Shown here piece after piece: positions 38,371 to 52,459 of a stretch of DNA of 62,500 bases. How positions within the stretch are numbered: position 1 is the stretch's first letter; each line of letters starts with the position of its first letter. The notes beneath the pieces are model-generated. The model saw only the letters and a list, made by a program, of their open reading frames with translations. It searched no databases and was not told the DNA's origin. The stretch is from Glandiceps talaboti (lineage: Eukaryota > Hemichordata > Enteropneusta > Spengelidae). Where the stretch lies: assembly GCF_964340395.1 (NCBI RefSeq), contig NC_135554.1, positions 17,580,592 to 17,643,091 of the forward strand, read 5' to 3'. A program made the position numbers and the translations under genes.

Positions 38371-39681
38371 CGTCTGATATTTTAATTCACAGTATTTCTT
38401 GTGACCGGCGCCTGTCAGCAGACTCTGCCATTTTTTTCATCATTCCATTGTATTTAAACCTTGTACTTGACATTTCGCAATATTTATAATTCTCAACAAA
38501 ATACCTCAACATGCCTCACTTCGCTCGTACTCAAAGCAGCCCCGCGCGGTATGATCACTGACACTGATGACATGATGAGAGAGAACCTTTTCGGATTTAC
38601 ATGTAAAACGGGGAAAGATACGCAAAACATAATGCAAAGTCTAAAGCCAAATTAAAGTTGTAATTATTTTAATTATTTTTACTTGCCAAATATTTGCATT
38701 TTGGAAAGGCAAGACACGTTCATGTCGTTTAACTTTACATGTGAACTGTCGGCCATAACTTCAACCGCATGTCTGGCATGCCCTTCCTTACGCAAGTTGT
38801 CTTAATTCTGGTTCACTGTCATTCCAAATTGCACGACAATATAGAATTAACCACAAGTTACATGTTATCTGAAAACATCACACTTTTATAGTGGGTCTGA
38901 AGTGTGATTTTAGTGAGTACCAAGAACGTCCTGTGTTGATACTCAAGATGCTTGCTGTGGAAAATCGCTCGGTCAAATGAGGTCACCTTCAGCTTCTGGT
39001 CGAATCAGGATAGAGTATGCAAATGAGGATGTTGCGGACTGATTTGAAGTTTACAACCCTGTTTCGAACAAACGCTTGTCATTTGGGCGCCCAATGCGTA
39101 GAATTATGACTATAGCACATATTACATTGCTTGTTTGACGTCAATAGTGTCTTTTGAAAAGTGGCAGTTTACTTAAAGTCTCGTCGACTGATTTCCAATA
39201 TGGCGTCGGTCATTATGCTCATTAACATATTCATTTTTTTTTCAAATTACAAATATAAAATCATAAAAAATAAAAATGAGGATGTGCTGACTTGAAATTA
39301 ACAAATCTGAGTAAGCTACCCCCTGCGCATCAACACGCCAGATATCAAAGCAATCTAATAAGAGGTTTTCAAGGAGTTGATGAAAATGACATTTTATGAA
39401 AAAAAATCATAAAAAATTGAAAATGGCACAGATCAACTTGGCATGAACAAATCTGAATAGCCTCCCCCCAGGGAACATGCACACCAAATATCGAAGAATT
39501 CTGACTGTCACTTCCGGAGTAGATAGTAAAAATATAAAAGTTTGACGGACACCTATGATTCACTCTACTCTCTATACCTCAATACCCACCTATACCTAAA
39601 GCTACGCTTTCAGCTTTCGCTGACAGCGGAGCTAAAAACATTATCCTCAGTCTGTATCACCAAAATATTATCATAAGGTCT

Positions 39682-39920
39682 AAAAAAATAATTGTGTTGG
39701 TTACGGTTACCCGACCCCACCTAGGTTTTCACTGCCGACCCTAAACATTTTTTTTTACATATTTGACAAAAAAGATAATAAAATCGCAAAAATTGTGAAG
39801 TCTCACAAGAAAAAGACAAAATAAAACTGCTCTTCCAATCTGTAATGACTGTACATCTGATAGGAAGAAATAAACAACACGGAGACCACTTGGAAAACAA
39901 TAAAAAAACAGAACTAGGCA

Positions 39921-39956
<36 letters not shown>

Positions 39957-40033
39957 AATAAAATAAAATAAAAAATCTACCTACCCCACCTATTCTAAAA
40001 TTGAGCGTAACTGGAACCACACAATTTATTTTA
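39682..40033. mobile_element. TIR element with an internal CA tract
   Basis: The left end AAATAATTGTGTTGGTTACG and the inverted right end AAATAAATTGTGTGGTTCCA form terminal inverted repeats, with the paired inner block around CCCCACCTA. A (CA)n run at 39922-39954 lies inside. Confidence 0.78.
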
Positions 40034-40605
40034 TTAGCCCTAAATGTAAGAATGGAGTTAAAATTAAATTTGTGTTAGTATAATGTACCAATGGGCAAGT
40101 TGAAGTTGATGCCCTGGATTTGATTTTATTTCAGAAAGTTAAGTACACATGTAGGATTTGTGGTAAAAGAGAATTCCGTTTTGCTTTATAACAGGGAGTT
40201 AAGCATGCTTTGTTTGAAATTAGAAAGTTGTTTTATTACTGGGAGTTAAGTGTGTCTTGTTCTAAATTAGTACACTGTTTCATTATGGGGGTTTTATCTT
40301 ATTTCAGGGAGATAAGTACTCTTTGTGATCTGCATAATTTTACTGTACAATTTCAGTACACAAATAAAATGAATTGACATGTTTGTATAAATATTACTGA
40401 ACAAAACATGATTTCAAAATGAATTTGACTAACATATTGTGAATGGTGCCCAATGCAAACTAACGTCAATACACACTAAAAAATGGAGAAATTCTCAGTG
40501 ATCAAAACTGGTACAATTCTACGTTAATCTACATGTACTGAAATTGATAACTATAAAATCTACACTTAAAGGTAGTCACAAGTTTGCCCCGGTTTTAATT
40601 TTACA

Positions 40606-43600
40606 TTATAATGTCTTTTTAACACCTTCAGCAAAATCTCTTCTCAATTTTTGACCGACTTCGAATCCACCATTTACAAAGCCAAAAGTGAGCATTCCGT
40701 GGAAGCCATCTCTTACATTATTAAAGGTGACCTCTACACCAGCACTTTTTAGTCTCTTTGCATAGAGTATGCCATCATCCCTTAACACATCAAACTCTGC
40801 TGTAATAATGTGGGTGTTTGGCAATCCTGACAGATCGTCTGCCAACAATGGTGAAAAATAGGGATGAAGAAATACTCTAAGCAAACTGTTTGGAACTTCT
40901 TCTATGACAGTTCTCACTTCTGTCTTTGGAATAAAACCCCGCTGTTTTACTTTCTCAGGTAGATAAGCATGATGAATGTGTTTTGCGAGATGTTTATAGC
41001 TTGATTGTTTTACAGCCTGTAAGACTTGTCCTTCCAACATGGCATCAGATAAATTCTTTGGAGCTTCACCAATAGCATACAACAACCAATAATATGGCAT
41101 GTAATTGGTAGAGATAACACCATCAAAAGCATACTTATTTTGCTGATAAGATGGCAGAGAAAAGTCGAGTGGTTGCAAGACAGGATATATTAGAACTTGC
41201 GTTTTCAATTTAGGCTTAATTTTGTTAAATTTCATCTGCAACACCACTGAGGCTACCAGATTTCCTCCAGCACTGTCACCAGCCATGCCTATTCGGTTAG
41301 CATCTATGCCATAATCATCTGCATGCTCTAAAATCCATTTTGTTGCTCTGTAGCACTCATCCACTGGTCCAGGAAATGTGTTTTCCGGAGAAAGCTCATA
41401 ACTGTATAGGAAATGTAGAAATAAGTAAGATTAGTAAGGCTATTCAAATATACGAACTAAAAAGCCTGATCAAACTGAATAATTATAATATGTGGTATTT
41501 TGTTCCTGTTTGCAAGTAAAATCTATATAACTACCTATACCATATTGTGATGATTTACAGAACTACTTTGTTAACCCAATGATATGTATACCAGTACTGC
41601 GTATTAGTAGCCTTATCACTGGTGTATTGATACATTAGAAGTTACATGTGCTTTTTCCGAACTATGGTGGACTGTAATAAAGTTGAAGTGTTTAGTTCTA
41701 AGACGAAACCTCTCTGTGTTTTGTGTAAACCGTGTGCTTTGGTATGAAAGTATCACACATATGTTTGCTATTATTTCTAAACATTGGTTGCAAAGAAAGG
41801 AAACAATATAAATGTTACTAGATTCCTAAGCTTTGACAGTTAGCTTTCTAAATTCTTAATTTAACTAGAACACAGGGACAAAACTGGGATGAATATCATG
41901 TATCTTTAGTCTATAAGCAGAAGGGCTTAGCTCTTATAGGAATTTGTACCATCATAGTTAAATAATATAAGCCACTGCACAAAATTAAGAATGTTCTGGC
42001 TCATAGAAAGATACAAAACCAGATCTACCTAGATACTGTACTGTGATCAAAAGATAATAAGATCAATCAATCAATCAATTTAATAAATACATGCACTGTA
42101 CAGTTAACCAACTCTCAAGAATAGATATGTTTTTAAATTCTTTCTGAATATGTTAGCTTTACGTTTTTTACCACAATTGCAGTGGTAAATTAACTCAATT
42201 TGAATATCATTAAACAAGTTTTAGAGGATAATAATAATAATAATAATAAAAATAATAATAAAGCAAATTTGTAATGCGCCTGTTCTCCGAAGAGCTCCAG
42301 GTGCAGACACAGAACTACTAAAAAAATGGAAAGATACTGAGAAACAATTTGAAAACATGGAAGGATGTAGGGAGAAGTGTGTAAGTGAGTGAAATATGTA
42401 GTAATACAATCAGTGGCTGCAAATACTGTTTGGAGTTTGACCATACAATTTAGAAACAAAGAAGTATGAACTCTATTTGCCCTTCAAGGTCCTGTGAGGT
42501 TAAACAAATGACAAAACTAAAATACAATGATTCATTGTAGAGTGTTATCTATGATTTCAAGGGTACTGGCTACAATTCAATGGATCAAAGTCCATAGATA
42601 TCACATCAATGTACAGTGATTGGTCTAAAGTTCACGGCGATTATGAATTGAAGTTTATTGTTTTTTGGTATAAATTCGACATGATAATCTGAGTAGTGAG
42701 ATAAAATTTGATTTATATTTGATTTAACCTTTGAAAGTTCACACACATCGCTCCCCCCCCTCCCTACCTCCCCCTCCCTTTGATAACATGAGAGCCTTCC
42801 ACATGAACAAGTTGCTTAAAGCAATATTTACAGCAAAAATAGATTTGTTTTGTACAGATTTGTTTTACAAGGAATAGTGGTTCCCAGCTTCTTTTTTTTC
42901 AATTAGTGATTCTTTCATTCCAGTAGCATTTTATTTTTATTTTATTTCTAGGATGCTCAATGAGAACAAGTCCCATTTACAAGTTCTAATTCCATTTAAG
43001 AAATTTGGATTTGCATATTTTTATTGATAAATCTAACTATTGCTCTAGCCTACTCAATAACCTTAAAAGCGCAATTAAAATATATGAAATAATGAGCAGA
43101 ACATGTACAAATGAAGCTACTAACAGTAAACATACAATAATATAATAAATTAAACAAAGACTTGAGAATTAACAATACTTACTCCACAGAAATAAGGACG
43201 ACTTGTCCTAGCATGTTAGCAATATCTAATGTTGTCTCATGATAGGTCTCTAAGAGGAAAAAAAAAGACAAAAGAAAAAAGTCAAAATAAATCTGTTAAA
43301 TGTCTGAGCGTTTTATTTATTTCCACTGATATGAAAATGTGTACATGATGAAAAAGTACAAAATTCCTTACATTTAAGTTAGTGAAACAAAGCAAATCAC
43401 TGACTGTGAAAAAAACAGCCGTGCATTTGTTTCCTTGATGAGATCCATGCAAAGACATACAATGTAATTAGTGTTAGTAACTTATCAAATTTGAAATTAC
43501 ATGTATAAACACCACTGGAGCTTGGAGCCCATGACCTTGTTTACTGATGGAACATGCGTATAGTGCACACTAATACACACTGACTACAACTGTTACTATT

Positions 43601-45003
43601 GTTTTGTATGAAAATGTTTGGTGTGAATCATCAAAAGCACCCTCTCTTGTTTTTGTATCAGTCTTTAACTAATTTCGTCTTTGCTTGAAATCTTCCTTGG
43701 CTCACTTCAATTCAAGCAAACACACTAGTGTTTTTTTTTTCTGGTTGAGTTATATGTGGATTGACAGATATACATCATACATGTACATACCTACACTCAT
43801 GGTGACCCAACCACCACCATGGATAAAAACCAAAGCTGGTAATTTGTCATTTTCTCTTTCAAGAGGTTCATATATCCTTACAGGCACACCATCAAATTTG
43901 GTATCTGTCACTTTGATATGTGGCATTTCTGGCTGATATCCCTCTACGAATTTAGAAGACAAGTCAATGTAATACCGCTGGACTAGGTACTCTTCACTCA
44001 GGCCCATATATCGTAAGAAAATGCCCTTTGAACAAACAGAATCATGAATTGAACTAAAATTATGTCAACGTAAAAGAACTTGTTGCAACACTGACTGGAC
44101 TTGTGCTAGTAGTGGGGACTATTAAAAGCTCTGATGAAATAACAGTTTTTAACACCATGAAATACTTTCCTTACATTATCAATGTTATGAAAAATTTCGC
44201 CATAAGCATACAATAAAAGTTGCATGTACTTTATTTACAATGAAAATTTGAACAAATTAAATTGATCAATTAATTTTAACACACAGAGAATTTGTGTTCA
44301 CCTAAAAGGTGCTGACATTTTTGTTATAATCATGCTTCCTAGCCATTGCAATACACAATAAAGCCTCACAGAGTTGTTAGAAATATTATTAAGGTCCAAA
44401 TTTCGAATTCCAACTTCCAAGTTCCAATTAGAACAATTGTATTATTATGCATTGGTAAAATCATGGAAGTATAACCCACTAAGACTTCCATGGTAAAATT
44501 AACACATTTATGTATAGCCCCGTGTATATAGCCTCGAACCAAAACAAGAAATGGGTCACATAATATTTATTTTTTAACCTTCGTATTTTCATGACTAATT
44601 CCATACTTCCGTTTACGGAATGCATATATAAAGTGTATTGCTATTTTTGAACATGAAATCTTTAAATTAAGAGCGCATGCGTAAAATTTTTCAATAGAGA
44701 GGCAGGATCAGGAACCGACGAGGCGACGCGACGCGACGTGGAATGCCCATGTCAACCACTAACATTAACAATGAAAATACTAACTAATAACGAAGCTTTA
44801 GTGAACTTCCCAAAAAGGACTAACGTGTAGTGAATATTACATGTGTCTGAATAAGGTAGACCTACCGTGAAGCGTGCGGCCCTTGCTACAGCATTGAACA
44901 TCGACAATCTTCCCGGTTCAGCAATGCCCGACGGCGGTGGGGAATACAAGGAGAAAGCGAGCACTACAGCCAGCACTCCGAATGTCTTGAGAACTTTCCC
45001 CAT
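40606..45003 (-). CDS. NCEH1/AADAC-like membrane esterase, copy D
   Basis: Exons 45003-44866, 44025-43791, 43249-43183 and 41401-40606 (TAA) give 1236 nt and 411 residues. The signal anchor is KTFGVLAVVLAFSLYSPPPS. IKVTDTKFDGVPVRIYEPL is close to the corresponding block of vertebrate NCEH1. HGGG is at 115-118. GDSAGG carries Ser190, FDVLRDDG Asp351 and DGFHG His381, so the triad is intact. The chosen start MGKV is the first ATG; an in-frame TTG lies upstream. This is the most upstream gene of the array and sister to copy C. Intron 3 (1.8 kb) has a TAA-repeat tract instead of the CATA tract of the other copies. Confidence 0.92.
42227..42262. repeat. (TAA)n in intron 3 of esterase D
   Basis: About eleven TAA/AAA units. 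Confidence 0.9.
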
Positions 45004-45452
45004 GTTCAGAACAGGACGACTGTTGTACAATGGTAGATGTCACTGTTTATAAACGTTCCGACACACTGACCTATCTCCTCAAATCTAATGCATGCGTGTC
45101 TGTGTTTGTGAGATCCACAGTGTTCCACTTCGGGTCAGAGGGGGAAGGTCGGCGACCAGAATGGCACAATGGCTGGAACAGAGGGCGCTTTCCGTTTCCT
45201 CGAAGTTGAATAACTTCTTTTATCCTTCCCCACTTACGCTGACATTTCACACAGAACCGTAAGATAGTAGTCAGTGAAAATACATGTATATAAAAATAAC
45301 TAGAACGCTTTACAATAACCCGATAAGATATATGATGTATTACCAAATTCCGTGTTAGAAATGCTGATGATATGATCAGGAATATATTAGGCTATAATAA
45401 AGCGAAATATTACTGGTATGTCGCATCACACCACATATATATTTTACGTCTC

Positions 45453-45456
<4 letters not shown>

Positions 45457-45502
<46 letters not shown>
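45457..45502. repeat. (CAA)n microsatellite
   Basis: About fifteen CAA units upstream of esterase D. Confidence 0.96.
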
Positions 45503-45503
<1 letters not shown>

Positions 45504-46208
45504 GAGCTCATAAACAGGCTCACACAACGTATATTCATCCCTTAATAGTTCAATATTTCTCAACGTTGTTGTGAATTCATTTTTACATACGGTAGGTTGC
45601 TGGTAGGCCTAAACCTTGAACTTTTGTGAAGAACTTTAACATTAAAAGTATTTTCTTGTTTTTTCGTTTTTGTTTTCAGTTTGTATTGTGCATGTTTAGC
45701 CTACCCCCATCTTTTTAGATGTCAGATCAAATACTTTACAAAGTAAATGTTTTCGGAGATCACGTATTATAAATGATTTTAACCCTTTCATTCCTAGAGA
45801 CGACATTGGAATAAATAGAAACTTGATTGTAAGAACATTTTCTAAAATTTAAGAATATTACTTCATTGGGAAGTAATATTTCTTGAATTCTGATCTAAAA
45901 TAAAGTTGATCTTTTTCCAAAAATTACAGAGAAACAAGAATTTTTGTTCAAAAATTTTGGCGTGAACGTTTCTAGTCCTGAAAGGGTTAAAACACTGAGA
46001 ACCCCTATTTAGCAGAACCGCAGTTTTCAATGAGTAGTTCTAATTATAGCAGATTTTTTTTCTCCATATTTTCATAGTCCATCATCTTCTCACGACGTAT
46101 ATAATGTGACTCTCGTGATCGTGGTGTCGTGTGACCCTAATGAACGGAGGTAACTATCGATATCAGATCAAACACAGTATAATGCTATGTCAGTGAAGGA
46201 AACAACGG

Positions 46209-46403
46209 TTATTTATCGCCAGGCCTTGACATTTTATGTACGTTTACTTTACAGTGACTTTTACGCCTCACAGCAGTGGCCAGTGTAGTCCTTCGCCTTT
46301 GCTCGGCAACTTTCGGAAGCACAGTCACGGGGTTGTGGAGCAGTCCTGCCTCGGAGGTCTTGTGCAAGACGAATTTCTCAGTCCTCTTCACTGACACTGA
46401 CAA
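46209..46403 (-). other. open, GC-richer stretch of uncertain status
   Basis: Minus-strand frame open for about 64 codons with many C/G-ending codons, unlike the surrounding AT-rich DNA (contains TLATAVRRKSHCKVNVHKM). It has no ATG near its start; an acceptor-like TTTGTCAG precedes it, so it could be a last coding exon. No family recognised. Confidence 0.2.
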
Positions 46404-46980
46404 ACACCACTGCTGACTATTATATTTATCACGTTTCAGTCACATGCAGTTCCCCTTTTGACTTGAGGGGATGCTTTACTTGGGTCACACATCATTGGTA
46501 AGGTGTAAATCGGCTTTATTCAGCAACTTTAAGTTTACTGTTATCGCATGTCTGTTTACTATAGTAGTACATATAGATCGAACTTCAATATCGTCATGAT
46601 ATGAGTACATGTACATTGTTCGGTTACATGTAGCCTGTCTACATCGCAATTTGTGTTCACAAAATCCAACAGATCGTGATCAGAGACAAGCTGAATACAA
46701 AGCAATGATAGTCTCCCCCATGTCTGAACAATTGAAACGGTACATACATACAATTACACGCTAGTTAACAATTAATAATCATATACATGAATCCACTGCT
46801 ATGTATAAATATGTTAATCTTTATTTGAAGCTCTTACAAATGTTCGTCTTTGACAATTTAAAAAAAATTAAAATGATGAACTAAACTGTTGAAATATTTT
46901 TTAAAACTGTCATCGTTTCATACAATTGTTAGTCAAAGAATAGCTTGGTCTAACATTAAACTGCTACGATTTCTAACTAG

Positions 46981-46985
<5 letters not shown>

Positions 46986-47056
<71 letters not shown>
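46986..47056. repeat. (TA)n microsatellite
   Basis: About 35 TA units. Confidence 0.97.
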
Positions 47057-47058
<2 letters not shown>

Positions 47059-47841
47059 CGAAAATGGTTGAAAACGTTCATCAGAAGCTGATCCAGGGCG
47101 TTACGATTGTTCATAGAACAACCAACAAGTCAAGCACCAGTCAAACTGATCCTATTCTCCCATCACTCACCGCTTCAAAATATAGCCACGGAATAAACCC
47201 ATTTCGTTAGACTTGGAGTCTGTTATTAATGTTACAAAGTGAAATCTTATTATGCTAAACTTTCCTCTATACCCAAACCCTAAAATATATCATTTTAAAT
47301 TCTTTGACATTCAGGTTTTGCTGAACAAAATGAAATTCTGTCATATCGACAGGTTTTGTTTAGGTCAACTATTGTGTACGTATCAATCTTCTAAATATCA
47401 CACCCATACCCCTATAGCTAAAATAACTTGGACAACGTGTCCATAGATTTGTCCCAGAAGGAACGATGTATAGAGATGCTAATTACATTGTCTAAAAACA
47501 AAATATATCATTTGCAGTGGACTAACAACTTCGTATAACCCTCCCTCCCGGGACCAGTTGCATATAGACGAGGCATATATTCAGTTTAATTTTTATATTC
47601 TCTGAAGACGGTAACCCTACAACAAAATGGAAAGAAATACTCGGTCTACTGAAAGTAAAACAACGTGTCGTCATTGATGTCCAGACTGAGCAACCCCGGT
47701 ACCTGTTTACATATCAAGATTCAAGATGTAGATAATGGCGTCTGATATGTACCCCACCCCACCCCCGTCACCCTACCCCTCATGATTATCCATCACGTCT
47801 TGATAAGACATTAATCAATGAATGATCGAAAGAGCTCAAAG

Positions 47842-48228
47842 TTACATAAATACTAATACTAATCCGATGATTAGTGTAATAAGTATGATACCCGAAACGA
47901 TGGCAATTATGGACATTTGGAACGCGCATTTTGAAGCCTTCTCAGCTTTGGCAAATTCTCCGTTGGCTACCCGTTTTCGAACCTGTAGATGAATTGAAAA
48001 TATATCGTTATGAATGAATGAGTACTCAATGTTGTTTAATATGGGTGTTTCTAATAAGTCATCCCAAGTATGAGTTACGAAATACACCTGTGTTGTATAG
48101 ATTTTAGCATTGCATGCACATTTACCTTTATAATTATATAAAGTGTTTTGCCAAACAAATTGTGTATGTATGTATGTATGTATGTATGTATGTATGTATG
48201 TATGTATGTATGTATGTATGCATGCATG

Positions 48229-48270
<42 letters not shown>

Positions 48271-48285
48271 GAATGTGTGTGCCTG

Positions 48286-48325
<40 letters not shown>

Positions 48326-51300
48326 CCTCTCGATATATCAAACTGTACAAACAAGTATGCATCTATGTATTTTAGTTAAATGGCCAAAGGTTCCTGCTGT
48401 GTTTGTTGTGTCTCTGTTATTGTTAGTCTAGAGTTGAAATATCTTTACCTTTGTGTCATAAACGTAGTGTCCCATGAGTGAAACACCAAACCGACATAAT
48501 TCTAGCTGTATATATATTCAGCAAGGAATCAAGCTTTAGTCATTTGACCTTTGACCTATATATTGAAACGACTTACCTCATATGACATACAATATCCAAT
48601 GATACCAAATGGAATAAAACAGATAAGACAAGCAAAAAGTGATAAAAAGGCATAGTCCTTCGGTTTCTGGATATAAGCAGTTTCCGGCCTCGATACCTAC
48701 AAAAAATGTCATTTTCATTAATATCAAATAGTTTTAAAATGACAAGGTGTATCATGTCTATTACTATTGATAACACGAGAAAAAATATTCATTGACTGGG
48801 TTCCTAGTATCCAATCAAAATTTCTGCTCACAGAGTCAAAATGCTGGATTCACTTCCAAGAAATGTTTTGACTTTGAGTAGAAAATGTTCGTTAGATACT
48901 ATTAGATATAAGATAAAGTCTAATTTAAACTTCTTGAAAACCAGAGATTGCCCATGCTGTGAAACTACATGTAGTCGAAGACTCATGGCATTTTTGTACT
49001 ATAGTCTGATATATTTCATGTACCTGAGAAAGTGTAGTGGTATCCATCGATGTTGATCGAGCAATCGCTGTACTGCTTGGTGCTGGTGTGTGACCAATAT
49101 TATTGATATTATTGTGTTTTGTTACGTCATCAGGATCACCGTCTTTTATGACCACTTCTATGGCGTCATCTTCATCTAATGGCGATGAAAGATAAGAAAT
49201 TTGTCAAAAAAATGTATGAAAATGGTGATCAATGTAAGTCTGTAGCCCCTTCCCCGCTATGATATATTCCAGGGAGCTGATTTATTAATTAAACATCCAC
49301 ATTTGATGAGCTGACAGACTAAAGCTTTGGCTCTCTACCTATTTCTGTATAAATTGTGAAAAAGTGTGTTTTTCTGCAAGTGTTTTATGCTTAACATAAT
49401 AGTATTATCATTATCATCATGGTATTTTCGATTCGACAAGTTCATTCCTATTTTTCGTATTCTAACAGAAATATGTATGGGATTTGTAAATTGTTGAAAA
49501 TGAGTGAGCTTTGTTTTCAGGTGTCACATATTAAAGTTTGAAAATGTTGTGCCACATGTTTTCTTATTAATTCAAGACCTTAACATACATGATAAAGCAA
49601 GAACCAGACGAAGATAAACAATGTCCACTAGTCGAGAAACTGATAAGTAGCTAGATAAAAAGATGGGTGTAGCTGCTATGCATTGGCCATTGTCCACTTT
49701 GAGAGATAATCGCGATTGAATGAGCTCATTTACCTCACTTTTTTGTGCAACGATTTTCTCAATGGTCTTTACAGAGAGACTTATCGACTAGCCACTTTCT
49801 AGTATGCATGAACAGTAACATAAAGGTCGTACTCTATAAGGTCACTCACATAATTTAGCAGACGGGGATTTGAAAGCATGCAGCTGTACCTTTGAAAATA
49901 GACCCCCTTCGTGTAAGGTGTATGCTTTGAGCATACTAGTACTTTCTACTGCGTATCTTATGTTTTGCTGTTGGTGCTGCTAGTTTTTACGACACAGTGT
50001 CCTATTGTTGTATTCAGGTAGTAATATCACTGTTTCTCCAACTGACAGATGTCATTCAATATAATTATAGCCACCTTAAGAAATGTTGGATTTATTTCTA
50101 TTATATTTACCACTTACTGTCTCCGATGCATAATTAGGTACAAGATTGATCACCGGATTAGTTGTTACTCTTTGACCCTGTCCCTGAGTTTTGGGTTTCC
50201 TCACACGTCCCATGCCCATATACATCTACATGTTGTTTGAAGGTCTGTCTGTCAGTCTATTTATGTATGTCTATATACGCCGAAATACATAGGTATCAAA
50301 CCTCTACTGGATTATTGCGACGTTGCTTTCAGTAGATAAAAAGATGTTATAGATTTTTCAATCAAAGAAGGGAAAGGCAGGGGAAATATAGATTGTCAAC
50401 TTCTCAACTCCTTAGCAAATAAGCTTTGGGATGTTTGTGTTATATTCATGGATGTATTAGTGATAATACATCCATGGTTATATTTATATGTCATGCATAA
50501 GCATAATATCAATTGCTTATCATGTCCTTCAGTTAGTTATAAATAATATAAAAGCGACAGTGAACACAAGTCCTCTCTACCTTTTTTCCTGAGGTCATGA
50601 GTGTATTCTAGCTATTACAAGGTTGAACGATCATACTTGAGAATTATGACTGTAACGTATTGGTTACTTTAGCGAAAACACGACTGTATGAGAATTATTC
50701 TATACTCGGTCACGTGTCAAACAGGTAGGTTTAATGTGTACTATTATTCATCTATTTTTGTCCTTTGCTTTGAGTAAACTTGTCCGTATGCAGCCATATG
50801 TGTACATGCCATGTTCTCCAATTAATCATGTGCACACAATAAAACATTCTAATTTACGATTGTGTGAGTTTTTCGCTGGTATGTGTCATGCTGATGAGAG
50901 TACAACATCAAATGAATATAGACATGTGTAATTTGGGTGTTGGTTGTTTGGTAACATAATCGATGTATAACCCACATTATACTTCCATGGTATAATGAAA
51001 ACAATATAATTAATGCATAAATTAAATAGCGTATTGGTGGGGATAGCTATAAATTAAACTGTACTTCAGAATCGGTAATGAAACCGATTAACTTCCAAAG
51101 ACCCTTCTGCTAAACACTTTCTCTCGACTGATACGTAACAGCTAACAATGAAAAGTGTGAATTTGAATGTGCAGGTTTGACCCTCTTTCAAGTCACAGCG
51201 GTCATGGTAGAGGACGCTATTAGCAGACTCGTCTAGACAGACGGATCGGACAGCAAACACCGAGACTCTATCCGAAGTTAAGCGTTATAAGCGTAATCGA

Positions 51301-52459
51301 ATGATATAATGTTTGGTGAATAGAACAACATATCAATACATTTGGATTGATTGAATGTTACATTTTTGAAAATAACGTAATCGGTGAAGGTCGTGAGTCT
51401 CAACTTATGAACAGCGGTCATCTTTTGACTAATTTGACACACAAAAAAAACAATGGGATATTTTCCTTTCTTTTAAACACACAGTATGGCACAACGAAGA
51501 ATACTACGAGCATTTGACCGTACTGACACTGTTAGCTTTTATTTTCCTGTATATGGTTGGCCAATGTATTGTGTCTATCCAGAAAGACTACGACGTAGTA
51601 GCTGTCTTTGTCAGCCGTGTAACAAGGAAGTACAAACACATAGCAAAATTATTCTTTTGTTGAACTTATGTTTTCCGACAGTTTCAGTGAATTCTAAGTA
51701 AATAATATCACATAGACTATTCTTATTGATGCGATCTGTCACTGTCTTCGCTGGTGGTTTTTTTAAGGTTATGTAATCCATATGCAAATATACTGGACAT
51801 TCATATCTTACGTCACGATGTTTTCGTCACGGTCGCGTCCAAAACCAAAGAGTCCATTGACATCCATAATATCGTGAATAAATTCTCAGTTTTATCACAC
51901 ATAATTAATAATATAATATCAGTACGAGCATTGAATCCTTATTTGATAATAATTTTAACAGCTGACTAGCTGAAGTTCCAGGTGTCACACAAATAATATT
52001 GTATCTTTGCAATTAATTCAATCTAGTATGCAAATTTGAATTGCGAATTCGAGTTGGTTTGTGTTGTTTACTGTATGATTGGAAAGTACTTTAAATTCGT
52101 AGTTGTAAAAAAAGCTGTACTTCTCATGGTCACATATTGTTAAGCGAACCTATTCATAGTACTGCTTCGTACGTAAGCGTAACGACTGTGAGAACATTAA
52201 AATTTGGTGTGCACTGCAAAATGGGCGTTTGTTGTTCTGTTCCAGTTTCGTCACTTAACATATTTGTATGTATATCTAAACATAATATAATATGTAGCAT
52301 GGTGAATAGACGCTTCTGCGCAATACTGGTAACTCTGCTCATGTGTATGATTATGCTGCATTGATAGTGTCACAGTCAACTTTCTGTGAATAAACCGTTT
52401 AGGTCCTATATAGTTTAAATAGCTAAAATGCAAATACCTTTCCTTTCATGGTCCTCCAT
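47842..52459 (-). CDS. CD225/dispanin family membrane protein, gene E
   Basis: Exons 49175-49024, 48696-48577 and 47982-47842 (TAA) are clear. A proposed first exon at 52459-52438 (ATG, seven codons plus one base, donor GTATTT) fits in phase and gives 435 nt and 144 residues. The CD225 core is KPKDYAFLSLFACLICFIPF, with a first hydrophobic helix, then a basic/acidic loop (VRKRVANGEFAKAEKASKCA), then a second helix (IIAIVSGIILITLIIGLVLV). This is the layout of IFITM/PRRT-type dispanins, small two-helix proteins of plasma or endosomal membranes. Any antiviral or trafficking role is unproven here. The N-terminus is acidic and polar rather than proline-rich. Exons 2-4 are well supported; exon 1, 3.3 kb upstream, is tentative. 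Confidence 0.75.
48162..48320. repeat. (GTAT)n, (TA)n and (GT)n compound array
   Basis: The three motifs follow each other within the last intron of dispanin E. Confidence 0.97.

Larger units (their letters stand above)
34488..40605. other. 6.1-kb intergenic region between esterases C and D
   Basis: This is the largest gap inside the esterase array. I see no esterase remnant and no other coding exon. It is rich in small inverted-repeat elements (34669-34758, 35502-35571, 35583-35980, 36716-37045, 37814-38370, 39682-40033). The C promoter should lie near 34500. Confidence 0.65.
45004..47841. other. intergenic between esterase D and dispanin E
   Basis: About 2.8 kb holding the D promoter side, a (CAA)n array (45457-45502), a (TA)n array (46986-47056) and an unexplained GC-richer open stretch on the minus strand at 46209-46403. 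No recognised gene. Confidence 0.6.

Noticed and set aside
34488-40605. A fifth, decayed esterase copy in the C-D gap
   Set aside because: Looked for HGGG-, GDSAGG- and DGFHG-coding strings on both strands and found none.
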